The notes: a model not told the origin generated them from the letters alone. A stretch of 64,000 bases of DNA from Tenrec ecaudatus (GCF_050624435.1 NC_134545.1:84579563-84643562); one strand, 5' to 3'; positions 12,057 to 64,000 are shown, counted from the first letter of the stretch. Numbers and translations: made by a program.

Positions 12057-12282
12057 CTTATAAAATCAAAGGGATGAGGTTGCAGATTTCATGAATGAGA
12101 AGTATAAAGTATGAATCCCATGCTTCAGCAAAGCAAATAAACCCAAAGCACGTTGTACTGGCTGAGTCCAAAGGGATTCCAAAAACCCAGACCAACCTTT
12201 GCCCTGCAGGTCTCATCCTGTGTATAATAGGCCTGATTCTCTGGCAGGCCATCCTGAGAGTTCTGGATGCTGAGCGGGTGAA
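12057..12282 (+). promoter_or_regulatory. Candidate proximal promoter of the CYP2C gene
   Basis: TATA-like hexamers occur at 12103-12108 (TATAAA) and 12223-12228 (TATAAT). The second would place transcription start about 30 bases before the ATG, which fits the short leaders usual in CYP2C genes. AGTCCAAAGGGA at 12165-12176 resembles a DR1/HNF4 element, and HNF4 sites in the proximal promoter are a known feature of liver CYP2C genes. AACCTTTGCCC at about 12194-12204 is a second, weaker candidate on the other strand. The start site itself is inferred. Confidence 0.4.
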
Positions 12283-51526
<39,244 letters not shown>

Positions 51527-52177
51527 GACAAGAATTCTTATCTATTCATCATCTGCACTGGAAATTAATGTTCTTCCCTCTACTGGAAATTCATTTCATG
51601 TCGATCTCTTCCTTTCAAATGCCACTTAGGCTAGAAACACTATGCACTAAAAAGTTGATGGACATTTGGTGAAATCTACAAATCCTTTGACAAAAGTGAC
51701 TGGATTCTGTGAAGTGCAAGGTACACCATGGCCTCTGAAGCCAGCTCTGATCCAATCAGACCAGTCTGATAGATGGCCTGGATCATGGGCAATCAACAAA
51801 CAGTAGCGCCTTTACCATTTCTTGCTAAGGAGCCCTGGCAGTCATTGGGCTGCTCTCTATAAGCTCGGTGGGTCAAACCCATCAGCTGCTCCATGGGAGG
51901 AAAATGAGGCTGTCTATTCCCATAAATATTTCCAGCTTCAGAAACTAGGGAGCAGTTCTATTCCATTCTTTCCAGGATCACTGCAATTCAGAGTTCACTA
52001 AGTGGGTTGGGTTTCACTATTTTGGTGCTTTTAGATATAATGGTAATTTCTAGTTTGTTGGTTTGGTTTTAAACTAGACACCATTACAGACTGATCTATG
52101 TGTATTTTTCTATTTCCAATTGAAATCGTTTTTATGAATTTTGTCACGTTAAAAAAATAAAGCTTATTCTCAATAAA
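51527..52177 (+). other. CYP2C23: CYP2C23-like 3' UTR and candidate poly(A) signals
   Basis: Two AATAAA hexamers lie at 52156-52161 and 52172-52177, about 640 bases after the stop. A minus-strand AfroSINE (51829-51965) sits inside. No earlier AATAAA was noticed. The exact cleavage site cannot be seen. Confidence 0.5.
51829..51965 (-). repeat. AfroSINE in the 3' UTR
   Basis: This is a reverse copy. AGGAGCCCTGGCAGTCATTG is its 3' end and GGTGGGTCAAACCCATCAGC the box. It lies between the stop codon and the poly(A) signals. Confidence 0.8.
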
Positions 52178-52369
52178 GATTTTATAGTTGACTTCATTCT
52201 CGGGAGAAGACTCCAAAGTCAAATGTATTTTATAGAGACCCCTTTATTAATTCTTTAGAGAAAAGGCAAGACAAAGACAAATGATGCAGATGAGAGAGAC
52301 CATCAGCACGAAGCCGTAATGGTGGCCAAGAGATTGAAACTACGCTGATAATTATAGGATCTAGAAAAC

Positions 52370-53615
52370 AAAGGACATTAAGGTATCAGATGGACATTGG
52401 GCCTCCACTCAAATACTCCCCCAATGCAAGAATACTTTGTTCTATTAAACGGGCATTCCATGATGTTCACATTCCCAACACGATTGCTGAAGACAAAGCG
52501 GGTGCATAAGCAAATGTGGTGAAGAAAGCTGATGGAGCCCGGCTATCAAAATATATCGTGTCTAGTCCTAGGGTCTTTAAGACTTGAAAGTAAACAAGCA
52601 GCCATCTAGCTGAGAAGCAACAAAGCCCACATAGAAGAAGCACACCAGCCTGTGTGATTACTAGGTACCAAAGGGATCAGTTTTGAGGCATCAGAGAACA
52701 AAAAAATCATATCATTGTGTGCTCACCTCCTCAGTGCAATCACTGAAAACAAATGGATGCATAAGCAAATGTGGTGAAGAAAATTAATGGTGCCCAGCTA
52801 TCAAAAGATATAGCGTCTGGGGTCTTAAAAGCTTGAAGGTAAACTAGCGGCCATCTAGCTCAGAAGCCACAAAGCCCACATGGAAGAAGCACACCAGCCT
52901 GTGTGATCACAAGGTGTCAAAGTGATCAGTTACCAGGCATCAAGGAACAAAAATCATATCATTATCAATGAGGGGGTGTGTGGAGTGGGGACCCCAAGCC
53001 CTTCCGTAGGCAACTGGAGATCCCCTTACAGAAGGCTGTGGGAGGAGATGAGCCAGTTGGGATGCAGTGTACCAATGATGAAACTTACTACTTTCCTCTA
53101 GTTCTTTAATGCTTCATCCCCAACACTATCATGATCCCAATTCTACCTTACAACTCCGCCTAGACCAGAGGATATATACTGGTACAGATAAGAACTGGAA
53201 ACACGGGGAATCCATGACAAATAAAAAACTCAGGATGAATAATTAGATTAGTCATAAGGGGAAGGGGGTAAGGGGAAGGTGGGGAAGAATGGGGGAACCT
53301 ATCACATAGACCTACATATAACCCCCTCTCTGGGGGACAGATAACAGAAAAGGGGGTGAAGGAAGACTACAGACAGTATAAGATATGACAAAATAATAAT
53401 AATTTATAAATTACCAAGGGCTCATGAAGGAGGGGTCGGCAGGGAGGGCAAAAAGAGGAGCTGATAACAAGGACTCAACCAGAAAGAAAATGTTTTGAGA
53501 ATGATGACGGCAACAAATGTACAAATGTGCTTGACACAGTGCATGTATGTGTGGATTGTGAGAAGAGTTGTATGAGCCCCCAATAAAACGATTTTAAAAA
53601 GAAAAAAAGAAAATT
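52370..53615 (+). mobile_element. L1 3' UTR fragment with two units
   Basis: It opens TATCAGATGGACATTGGGCC, has two 3' UTR units (GCATAAGCAAATGTGG at 52504 and 52759, 255 bp apart) and ends CCCCAATAAAACGATTTT plus an A-rich tail. Confidence 0.88.
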
Positions 53616-54064
53616 TACATACTAAAAAAATCAAGGCAATCCAATAATGCTGGATTGAAATAATAATGTTATTGTTTTTCCAGTAAAGGGCAGTGCTGGA
53701 TTTTCAATGTTTTCAATGGATACTGCTCGCAATGCTCCTCTTCAACAGAAAAACTTCCCTCACAGCACCACACACTGTCTGCTCTAGTTAATTCTCACTA
53801 TCCAAGAAGAGTTTTTTAAAAACTGTGAAGTGTTAGGTATATGCTGTTTGCATTTATAAGTTTCTTATTGCCTTGACTAGGATGACTATTCCTTCAGGAG
53901 TTTAATGTAACCTGCTTGGATCTAAATACATCTCTTCCCTCCCACCCCACCTCCAGCCCCATCTCCATATTTTTTGTTTGGGAAATGGCACCACCTGTTG
54001 CCCAGTTCAAGAATGTGGAAGTCTTGTCTCAGGAAAACAATGAACATTACTCTTCAGTACAACG
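53616..54064. other. Downstream stretch, nothing recognised
   Basis: This short unique-looking gap between two L1 pieces has no open frame longer than about 60 codons. Confidence 0.45.
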
Positions 54065-54915
54065 TACCTTAAAATGTATGCATAAGCAAATGTGGTGAAG
54101 AAAGTTGATGGTGCCCAGTTATCAAAAGATATAGTATCTGGGGTCATAAAGACTTGAAGATAAACAAGCGGCCATCTAGCTCAGAAGCAACAAAGCCCAC
54201 ATGGAAGAAGCACACCAGCCTGTGTGACCACAAGGTGTCGAAGCGATCAGGTAGCAGGCATCAAAGAACAAAAAAACCCATATTATTGTAAATGAGGGTG
54301 AGTACAGAGTAGAGACCCAAAGCCCATCTGTAGGCAACTGGACACCCCCTTACTGAAGGGTCGCAGGGAAGAGACAAGTCACTCAGGTTGCACGGCAGCA
54401 ACGATGAAGCATACAACTTTCTTCTCCTTCTTAAATGCTTCCACCCCCCACTATCATGATCCTAATTCTACGTTACAAATCTGGCTAGACCAGAGGATTT
54501 TCATTGGTACAGATGGGAACTGGAAACACAGTGAATCCAGGACAGATGAACACTTCAGGACCAGGGGTGAGAGTGGTGATACCTGGAGGGTAGAAGGAAG
54601 GTGGGATAGAAAGGATCTACATATTACCCCCCTCCCTGAGGAATGGTCAACAGAAAAGTGGGTGAATGGAGATATTAGACAGTGTAAGGTATGACAAAAT
54701 AATTGTAATTTATAAATTATCAAGGATTCATGAGGGAGGGATGAGTGGGGAGGGAAGGGGGAAAATGAGCTGATATTAAGGGTTCAAGTAGAAAGCAAAT
54801 GTTTTGAGAATGATGATGGCAACAAATGTACAAATGTGCTTGACATAATGGGTGTATGTATTGATTGTGATAAGAATTGTACGAGCCTCCAATAAAATGA
54901 TTTAAAAATAAAGAA
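54065..54915 (+). mobile_element. L1 3' UTR fragment with one unit
   Basis: It begins inside a 3' UTR unit (ATGCATAAGCAAATGTGG) and runs to CCTCCAATAAAATGATTT and an A-rich tail. It is the shortest copy of this family here with an intact terminus. Confidence 0.85.
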
Positions 54916-56049
54916 GCAATAAGAAAAAAATCATCTCTATGAAACCAAACAGTCAACAATATATTGATCATTTCCAGACCCCCCTCAGTAAAGTCCTGAT
55001 TTCTTCCCGTGGCAACCAGGCCCTCCCTGCCCCGACGCTGGGCTTTCTGTTCGGCATCAGAGCTCTCGCTCCGCCCCAACACTCACACTGCATGCTGATT
55101 TCCTCTGGTTCCCTTGAGGTAGCTCTGACTCTCAGTGGCCATAAGTCCAACAGAAAGAAACACTGCCCAGTCCTGTGCCATCCTCACAAATGTGCTGATG
55201 TCAGAACCCCTAGTTGTTGCCTCTGTGTCGACCCAGTTCATTGAGGGTCTTCTTTTTGTAATGATCCTCGCTCTGTCAAACAAGAAGCCTTTTCCCAGGG
55301 ACTGGTCTCTCCTGATGACATGTCCAAAGGACACGAGACAGTCTCGCCAACCTTGATTCTCAGGAGCACTCTGCTACCCCTCTTTCAGGGGCGATTTCTT
55401 TGTTCTTCTGGTAGCCCAGAATCTTCTTCAGCAACACCATCATTCAAATGCTCATTCTTCTCCCAACTTCTTTTCTCCTTGTCCCACTTTCACATGCCTG
55501 AGAAGCGATGGGAAATGCCATGGCTTGAGCCAGGTACCCTCAGTGCTCACAGGGCCACCTTTGTTCTCTAACCCTTTAAAAAGAGGTCTTTTGCAATACA
55601 TTTGTCCAAGGCAACACGTCATTTGCATCCTTGTCTGCTGCTTCCATGAGCATTGATTGTGGATCCAAGTCAACTGAAATCCTCAGTAACTTCAATCTTT
55701 TTCCATTTTGCATGATGTTGTCTGTTGGTCCAACTGTGAGAATTTGGGTTTTCTTTTCTTTCTTTCTTTTTTATATAAGATTTGGGTTTTCTATACATTG
55801 ACTTGCAGTCCATGTTGAAGGCGGCAGACCTCGATCTTCATCAGTAAGTACTTCGTGTCCTCTTTGTTTTCAGTCAACGAGGCTTTGTGCCCTGCATGTT
55901 GCAGGTTAACGAGCCTCCCTTCAACCCTAACGCCGTCTTCTCCTTCTCCACACAGCCCAGCTTCTCAGATGATATGCCCAGTGTCCAGATTGAGTAAGTA
56001 TGGGGAGAGGACACACACCTTTTCTGATTTTGAGCCAAGTAGTATTCCC

Positions 56050-56215
56050 TTACCAGGAGCTCTGGTGGTGCCGGTTCCAGGTTGGCCTGCTAACCGCAAG
56101 GTCCACCATTGAAAACCATAAATTTTCTACTCCTAAAAAGGGCTATAATCTCAGAAAGTCACAGGGGCGATTCTACCATGCCCTATAGAGTTGGCATCCA
56201 CTCGATGGCAGTGAG
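56050..56215 (-). repeat. AfroSINE inside the antisense RTE
   Basis: This is a reverse copy. CCAGGAGCTCTGGTGGTGCC is its 3' end and CATCCACTCGATGGCAGTGAG (in part) its 5' end. Confidence 0.88.
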
Positions 56216-56307
56216 TTGTTCTATTCAAGCAACTGCCTCTTGGTAAATGTACAGGTTCTTTATGAACACAACATAGTGCTCTAGACCTCCCATCTTTTGT
56301 GATGTTA

Positions 56308-56370
56308 TCGATCTATCTATAATCTATCTATCTATCATCTATCTATCTATCTATCTATCTATCTATAATG
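56308..56370. repeat. (ATCT)n microsatellite
   Basis: This is a run of ATCT tetranucleotides with a few interruptions (ATAATCT and ATCATCT). Confidence 0.95.
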
Positions 56371-56395
56371 ATCCATACTATCTAATGTCTTTCCA

Positions 56396-56815
56396 TAATC
56401 TAATGTCAACTTGATCTATAGAAATGTAGGGGTGGATTCTAACCTGTTAACCAGGACACAGCCTGACACCTTCTGTGGGCATGCTGTCCTCGAGGAAGGG
56501 CCTGGGAACCTCTCACCACTCCTCTGCCTTCATCTCCCTGCTGGCAGACCCAGGGTGTTGTGAGCTCTATGATGTGGCCATCGCCACTGGATCATAGGCA
56601 CCCACTGGCCTTTGATCTTCCTGCATTCTGCATCATTGCCTGTGGCTGTGATGAGACTTAGGGACTAAGTATCATAAGTATGGATTTACTCTGGACTGGG
56701 ATGTGATGTTTGGTTGCTATCTATAATTATTTCTTAAGATAAAGGTTTCTCGTACCCATATATGCGTGTCACTGGATTTGTTTCTCTAGTCAATGCAGCC
56801 TAACACATACTGTCA
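56396..56815 (-). repeat. LTR-like dispersed repeat, second member
   Basis: The minus strand shares GACTAGAGAAACAAAT and the order of blocks with the repeat at 35562-36057. It ends near AATGTCAACTTGATC on the other side. It lies within the antisense RTE. Confidence 0.5.
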
Positions 56816-57323
56816 ATAAAACACAAGTAAACATCTTCCTGATAGTCTCTGCTTATTGCCAAGATTCATCTGATGCCGCAATGTTAGGTTTTCCTGTCAC
56901 ATCCTCTCCTGAATCTCCTTTGAATTTCTGGTAGTTCTCCATGGATGTACTACTGAGATCATTGTGAAACGATCTTCAGCACAGTTTTACTTGCATGTGA
57001 TATTGTTCACTATTTTTGCATTGTCTTGGGTCACATTTATTTGAGATGGGCACAAATATGAATCCCATCATGATGATTGGCTAGGTAGCTGTCATCCTTT
57101 TTTTTTTAACAGACTAATGAAGGCTTCTAGTGCTCTATCCATTTTTGGAAACACGTCAGTTGGGGTTCTGTTCATTCCTGGAACCTTGTTTTTAACTTAT
57201 GCCTTCAGTGTAGCCTGGGTTTTTCCTTTAAGATGATTGATTCTTGATCAAACACTACATCTGGAAATGACTGAATGGCAATCAATTCTTCTTGTGAATT
57301 AATTCCACCTATTCTCCATTCCC

Positions 57324-57595
57324 AGAAGAAGGCGAGACTTGGGCTCATGTATTTTGACATGTTGTGAGGAGACACCAGTGCCTGGAGGAGGGCATCATGC
57401 TTGGTAAAGAGGAGGGAAGTGAAAATGAGGAAGACCCTCCCAGGACGGATGGACACATGCCTGCAGCAGCATGTTCATGCAGAACACTTGGGGAGATGGT
57501 TCTGAATCAGGTGGTGTTTCATTCTGTTGTCCACAGGGTCGCAATAAGTTGGAACCAAATCCACAGCACTCTACAACAACAACCACAACAGTATG
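57324..57595 (+). mobile_element. RTE/BovB-type LINE, 3' end (right copy)
   Basis: This is the second copy of bases 59-330, with no difference seen. It abuts the antisense RTE head-to-head, giving an inverted pair of RTE 3' ends about 2 kb apart. Confidence 0.8.
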
Positions 57596-57716
57596 TACCA
57601 GGTGCTTAACAAATGTTGAAAAAGTATAACCAATATTGAACTATCTCCTCTGCACATACATTTTATTGATTTTAGAACAGCACAGGAGATGACTGAGCAA
57701 AATTCCAGAAACCTCT

Positions 57717-58041
57717 CATTACCATCAAGTCAACCTGACTCCTGGCAACCGTGTTGGGCAGAATCAAGCTGTTCCTTTGGGTTTCTGAGACTTTAAATCT
57801 TTAGAGAAGTAGAGAGCCTCTTCTTTCTCTTGGAGAATGGTGGGCTGGTTTGAACCACTGACGCTATGATTGGCAGCTCAGTGCTTAACCAACTACATCA
57901 CCAGAGATCATATTTGGGGGGTTCCTAAGGCTATAACTCCTTATGAGAACAGAAAGTCTCATCTTTCTCCCAAGCAGCGACTGATGGGTTGGAACCACGG
58001 ATCTTATAGTTAGCAGTCCAGCGCGTAATCTACAGAGCTCC
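57717..58041 (+). repeat. Two AfroSINEs (right copy)
   Basis: These are the second copies of the SINEs at 452-643 and 648-776, in the same order and apparently identical. Confidence 0.8.
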
Positions 58042-58764
58042 TTCCAGAAATCTAGGTTCTTCCATATGCTGTCACGAACCTCACTTTGCACCAGGCAATC
58101 ACCGCTTCAGGGAAATGTTGGCTTAGACTGTCTCAAGCCACTGTGTGGCATGGACTCTGAGTCTATTTGTTGTATAATCATTGCCTCATTTGTAAATAGT
58201 TGACTGTAATCCTCCTTGTCAATAACAGAGGGGTATTTTTTTCCTGTGACATCAAAGCAAGCGTCAGGCAGAAGGTTAACCAGACAAGAGTAGCTTGGTG
58301 CTGCATAATCTGATCCTGTGGGATAGGGAGACCACCACGTGTCAGACTTTGGATGGCCCTGTTAACTGGACCAGAGAGACTGTAAGTCAGAATATTGTGG
58401 CAGCAACTCCATTTCATTGACTGTAAAGTGCTCTTTAGGTCACGTTTTAGCACCTCTGAAATGAATAGTCAAGCAGATGACACCTTTGATTCAGTGTTGT
58501 CATAGGAAAGTGTCAGAGAAGCCCAACATACCACTGTTATACCAAAGAAACTCGACAACAAATGTTGATGGAGTGAACAACGATACCGTATTTACCCGAG
58601 GATAAGCCGAGGCACCTAATGTTACTACAGACAACCGAGGGTGGGGCCCTTTCAGCATAAAAACGAGATGAGAAAACTCCACTCATACGCGAATATAATG
58701 AGAGAATTTCACTAAGTAACCAGGAGACAAGATTCAAGAAGAAGCAATAAATGATTCACAAAGA

Positions 58765-61700
58765 AGCCAGATTTGCGGTTTCTGGTCAAGATGGTGCCAA
58801 GGTAAGCAGTCCATACAGCGGGCTCCAGTGAGTCTGGTGTCTGGGAAGTCCAGTAGAAGTGTTCTGGTGACTGGAAAAGTCCCTATGAGGGGTTCTCCTT
58901 GTCCATTAGGGGCCTTTCCCCACATCAGCTTTATTTCAACAACGGAGAGCTGGTTTCCTGCCAGCTGTGTGACCCTTGTGTGCTCTGCCACCATCCAGTG
59001 ACTCCCCCCATTCACCCCCTTGCCTGGTTGCTGCCCCAGGAACCGGATGGCTATCTTGTGGAGCTACCCAATGCCGGACCTGACCACAACATAGCATCTG
59101 TCCACTCGTGGCTCCCACTTGGGGGAGCTTCACTTTTCTCCCACGGTCCCCCTATGTTCCACAGGGCGAGCAGCCATTCCGCCTCCATGCTCGGGTCCCT
59201 CTCCGCTGCCGCCCAGGGCCCGAGGACTGAACCCGCAGCAAGTTTGAGTGCCTGCAGCTGGGTGCACCCAGCACCAGGGCCTGGGTCACCTCCAACTCCC
59301 ACACAGTTATCCCCTGCCATTTCAAGGGTGCCTCTGCTTATTGTGGTCCCAGCATCACACCGGCCACCGGGAGCACCACCCGCACTTCCTGCCCACCATT
59401 TCCCTTGCACAGGGACTTCTGGCAACCCCTGCTTCTCCCAGCCCCTTTTTCTCCTCCCAGCGAATTGTGCTGCACCCTGCCCCCACCCATGTCGCAGGAG
59501 TAGCCTGCCTGGAGCCATGGGAAAGTAGAGATTGGGACCAGGGCCATTAGAGCTCGCCTCCTACAGCCCCTGCACCCAGTCCTTGCAGACACGCAATGCA
59601 CAAATTCTGCATTAGCGTGGGAGACCAATTCACTGACTGGGGCCAGACAGACACATCTTGAGTTACCTCACCCAGATTAGTGGGCTGGGTCCTTGCAGGC
59701 CTACCGCGCACTACCTCGTCAGGACCCTCGGAGGGCCACAAACCAGATCTTTGTAGGCCCGACCAGCAAGCACCCAGTCCCTGGGGCCTCAGCTAGGCGC
59801 CACCTGAGTCAATCGCAGCTTGGGGAGCTTTGCTGCCCTGTCTGCTCCTAGCCCACGCAGCGAGTGGTTCAGTGGATAGTACATCCCAGGCCCCTAGGGC
59901 ATCCTTGCCTCAAACCTAGCCTATATCTGGAATACAGGGGACAAGCGACCCACTACTGGGAGTTACCATAGCCCATGTGGGTCACACCACCTTAGGTCCT
60001 AAGAGTAATGCCACCTGCCCATTGTGTCCCTATAGCCCTACCACTGTACTGAAACTATCCACCACTCAAATTGAGTTCCCCATAGCTGTCCCCAGCCGTG
60101 CTCGCCACCTCTCATCACTGTTGACCACTGAGCCAACACGCCACCTGTCTTCACAGCAGCCTGACCAACCTCCATAGTAGGCCACAGTCAGCCATTGAAA
60201 ACACTGTCACCAGTCACTCAGTGAGAGTACACAGGGCCTCTTGGTCTCCCAGAAATATGGTGCCCACCTCTTCAAAATCATCACGTAAACAACAGCATAC
60301 CACATAACTCCCAACAAGTAAACAAGAAAGACAAGCCACATCAGCAGAACTAACGATGTTCATAGAAGAATCTGATGTGCATCTGCCACAAAAAGAAATA
60401 TTACTTATTTCATGAACAGACTAGAGAAGGTGGAGAAACGTATCAGTGATCTCGAAGATAATCAGGCAGACCTCAGCAAATGAGAAAGACAATCAAACAA
60501 GATAATAAAAGAGGCGGAAGCAAACCTGAGATCAATGTCTGATGCTATGAAAAGGAACAAAATCCAAATTATTGCCCTACCAGAACAAGTCACAGCGAAG
60601 AAGTCAACAGCTAAACTAACAAGGGAATTTCTGGAAGAAAATTTCCCCACCCTAACGAATGAAAATCAGTCACTCACACAAGAATCAGAGAGGACGCCAA
60701 GTAGACTAAACCACAGGAAGAACCCATCAAGGCATATATAATAGTTAAAGTAACAAACTGTGAAGAAAATCCTAGGAGCAGCAAGAGAAAGGAAGACAGA
60801 CACATACAAGGGCTCCCAGGTAAGAATATGCTCAGCCCTATCAACAGAAACCATGAAGAGGAGGAGAGAGGGGACTAGCATCTTCCAAAAGCTCAAAGAA
60901 AATGCCTCCCCTAGAATCCTTTACCCTGCCAAATTATCTATTAAGATAGAGGGAGAAATAAGGGTTTTCCAGGGCAAGGAAAAACTTAAAGAATGTGCTG
61001 CAAGACACCCAACCCTGAGGAAGATCCTTGCCAACTCACTATGGTCAGAAGACCAACGTCCACCAAGCACAACAGGAGAATATCATATAGCCCAACTCCA
61101 ACCCAAAGCCAACAAGCCGATACCAATCACCAAGATAAAATGGCCACAGAGAGAAAAGATGGCAATAAAGAAGCCCCTAACAAAGACACAGCACAGCAAT
61201 AAGAAGGGCGATAGGAAAACACACAAATCAAAAGGCACGATATGTCAGCAATGAATCCACAGATCGGGTTAATAACTCTAAATGTCAATGGCCTTAACTC
61301 CTATGTTAAAATAAAAAGGCTTGCAGACTGGCTTGGAAAAATAGCCCATCAATCTATTGCCTGTAGGAAACACATCTTACACTCACAGACAAGAATAAAC
61401 TAAGAACAAAAGGCTAAAGGAAGCTATACCAGGCAAATGGTGACTCGAAAAAAGCAGGAGTCGCAATTCTAATCTCAGACAAAAGTGATCTCAAGGTTCA
61501 AACCATAAAGAGATAAGAGGGGGGCACTGTATAATGCTCAAAGGATCACTTTACCAGGAACCCGTGAGCTTAATAAATATATGTGCACCAAATGAGAGAC
61601 CCGCTAAATTTGTCAAACAAACTATTCAGAAAATGAAAAGAGATATCACATACTCAACAGTTATAGTAGGGGACTTTAAGACAACATTCAGAAAAAAGAT

Positions 61701-64000
61701 AGATCATTGGGACGGAAGCTCAGCAATGAGACTAGAGCCAAACACTACAACTAGGCAACTAGATCTGACAGAAATATTTAGAAATTTCCATCCAAATGAA
61801 AAAAAAAAGCAACAACATTCTTCTCAATTGCGCATGGCACATTTTTTAAAATAGACCACATGCTGAGACACAAGTCAAGCCGGAGTAAATTCAAACACAT
61901 TGACATCATGCCATAAAACTGGAGATCAATAAAAGAACGACCAGGAAAACAAGGGAAAACAATTGGATGATTAATAATGATCTTCTGCAACATGAGTGGG
62001 TACTGACCCAGATTAGAGGGGAGATCGAAACGTTTCTAGATGCTAATGAGAATACTTTGTATCAAAACCTGTGGGATTCGGCGAAAGCAGTCATCAGGGG
62101 TCGCTTGATTGCAATAGGAGCATATATGAAAAAGGCAGAGAGACTTATGATGGATATGCTCTCACAAAACCTCCAGCAATTAGAAGAGTCAACTGAACAA
62201 TCCCTCTAACATCAAAAGAAAGGAATTAATAAAAATCAGGGCAGAATTGAGCCACTGGCAAGACAAAAGAACAATGCAGATGATTAAGGCAACAAAAAGC
62301 TGGTTCTTTGAAAGGATCAACAGAATCGACAGACTACTGGCAACCCTAACCAACGAAAGAAAAGAGAAAACAACAATAGACAGGATGAGGAATGAAACAG
62401 GGGTAATCACAAGAGACCCTAATGAAATTAAAAGGATAATCACAAAGTACTCTAAGGAGTTCAACAATGTGGAAAACATGGACAAATACTTGGAAAAACA
62501 ATCCCTCCCTAGACTATCCCAGGTAAAGAACAAGAACCTAAAGAAACCCATAGCAAAAGAAGAAATAGATATGGTTATCAAGAAGCTATCGACAAGAAAA
62601 GCTCCCAGACCAGATGGCTTCACTGAAGAATTTTACAAAGTATTCAGGGTAGAGCTGATACCGATCCTCCATAAAGTATTTCAGAGAGTAGAAAAGGATG
62701 GCAAACTCCCAAACTCCTTTTATGAAGCCAGTATAACTTTGAAACCAAATAGGGCAAGGATCCCACAGGGATAGGGAATTATAGACCAATATCTCTAATG
62801 AACCTAGATGCAAAAATCTTCAACAACATGTTGGCCAATAGAATACAAAAGTATACAAAACATATCAACCATCAGTATCAGGTAGGACACATCCCAGGGA
62901 TGCAGGGATAGTTTAACATCTGAAAATCCATAAGTATTATATACCACATTGATAAGGAAAAGTAGAAGAACATGATACTATCTATAGATGCAGGAAAAGC
63001 ACTTGACAATACCCAGCACCCCTTCCTAATTAAGACGCTCAGGAAAATAGTGATGGAAGGGCAGTTTCTCAAGTTAATACAAGCTATCTACAAAAAGGCG
63101 ACAGCTAACATCATAGTCAATGGAGTAAAGACTAAATCAATCCCACTGAAGAAGGGGACTAGACAAGGATGTCCCTTGTCCCCACTTCTATTCAATATCG
63201 TACTGGAGGTCCTAGCTAATAAAATATGACAATGGAAGGACATCAAAGGTATCCAATTGGGAGAGGAGGAGGTGAAATTATCATTATTTGCAGATGACAT
63301 GATTCTGTACAATGAAAATCCCCCAAAGCTCCACAACTGGAGTACTGACAGCAATAGAGGAATATGGAAGAGTGGCACGATACAAGATCAACAAACAGAA
63401 GTCGATTGGTTTGCTGTATACATCGGACAAGACCATGGAAGAGGAGATCAGGAATGCAGTACCATTCACAATAGTCAAGACGGAACTGAAATATCTAGGG
63501 ATATATCTAACCAAAAAAATCAAAAGACCTATACAAGAAAAACTACAAGAAACCAAAAGCAACCTCCACAAATGGAGGAATGTCCTATTCTCATGGATTG
63601 GAAGACTCAAGGAGGCACTTGAGTGGAAGGGCAATTTATAAGTTTAATGCTATACCGATTTAAATACCACCAATCTTCTTCATAGAATTGGAAAAACTGA
63701 CCAACAATTTCATATGGAGAAGGAAGAATCCCAGAATTAGCAGAAGAAGAAGAGCATAGTCGGAGGGCTTGCTTTACCAGACTTTCACACCTACTACAAA
63801 GCCACAGTGGTCAAAACAGTGTGGTACTGGCATAATGATAGATACACAGACCAATGGAAAAGAATAGAAAGCCCAGAAATAAAACCATCAGCATACAGAC
63901 ATCTGATCATTGACAAGGGCCTCAAAAAAATCAAGTGGGAGGGCAATGCTCTGTTTGAACAAGTGGTGCTGGAAACAATGGAAATCCATATGTAGGAAAA
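58765..64000 (+). mobile_element. L1 LINE (right copy), cut by the window end
   Basis: This is the second copy of the L1 at 1500-6735, with the same broken ORF1 and ORF2. The two substitutions found between the repeat copies both lie here: 61149, in ORF1 sequence (His to Gln), and 62368, in ORF2 sequence (Arg to Lys). The shared stops and frameshifts show the L1 was already dead before the duplication. Confidence 0.95.

Larger units (their letters stand above)
55085..57323 (-). mobile_element. RTE/BovB-type LINE, antisense, interrupted
   Basis: Reading the minus strand from 57323 down, the RT region comes first (plus strand CATTCCTGGAACCTTG near 57170), then the ORF2 middle near 55660 (plus strand GTCCAAGGCAACACGTC), then the 3' end near 55090-55330. 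An AfroSINE (56050-56215), a microsatellite and an LTR-like repeat (56396-56815) are inserted. The frame is broken throughout. Confidence 0.8.
57266..64000. repeat. Right copy of the near-identical long direct repeat
   Basis: This stretch matches bases 1-6735 in the same orientation with two substitutions found (61149 and 62368). It carries the same contents in the same order: RTE fragment ends, AfroSINEs near 57717-58041, the unassigned stretch, and the L1 from about 58765 to the window end inside ORF2. The match still runs when the window stops. If it continues, a second P450 exon 1 would lie near 69548, outside the window. That last point is inference. Confidence 0.97.

Overview
This is a vertebrate nuclear window with one protein-coding gene spread over long, repeat-filled introns. 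The repeats point to an afrotherian mammal: about twenty tRNA-derived SINEs of the AfroSINE type on both strands, an RTE/BovB-type LINE, and a lineage-specific L1 with a long 3' UTR. A 189-bp SPIN-type hAT transposon at 45833-46021, a horizontally transferred family known in few mammals including tenrecs, makes a tenrec (for example Echinops) my best guess. The species is inferred, not shown.

The gene is a cytochrome P450 of subfamily 2C on the + strand, 12283-51526. All nine exons were found. Every intron is GT-AG, and exon lengths (180, 163, 150, 161, 177, 142, 188, 142 and 182 nt) fit the CYP2C pattern. The joined frame is open for 494 residues. Sequence and length fit CYP2C23, the rodent arachidonic-acid epoxygenase that is a pseudogene in humans. 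Introns 1, 2 and 7 carry most of the inserted DNA.

Layout: 1-9185, RTE pieces, SINEs and a dead full-length-type L1; 9186-12282, SINEs, an old L1 and the proximal promoter; 12283-20299, exons 1-2, with intron 1 holding L1 pieces and an antisense UBA3 retrocopy (about 16040-18222); 20300-35313, intron 2 with an L1 3' UTR split by a decayed gammaretrovirus-like ERV (22777-31198, minus strand), itself split by another L1; 35314-39891, exons 3-7 in a compact block; 39892-49914, intron 7 with several L1 pieces and the SPIN element inside an RTE; 49915-51526, exons 8-9; 51527-57265, 3' UTR, L1 and RTE pieces, an LTR-like repeat and a tetranucleotide microsatellite.

The last 6735 bases (57266-64000) repeat bases 1-6735 almost exactly, at an offset of 57265 bp. 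I found two differences. The window therefore spans one full period of a large direct repeat that includes the whole P450 gene. This is either a very recent tandem gene duplication or an assembly artefact. I see no bacterial-type system, CRISPR array, tRNA or rRNA gene.
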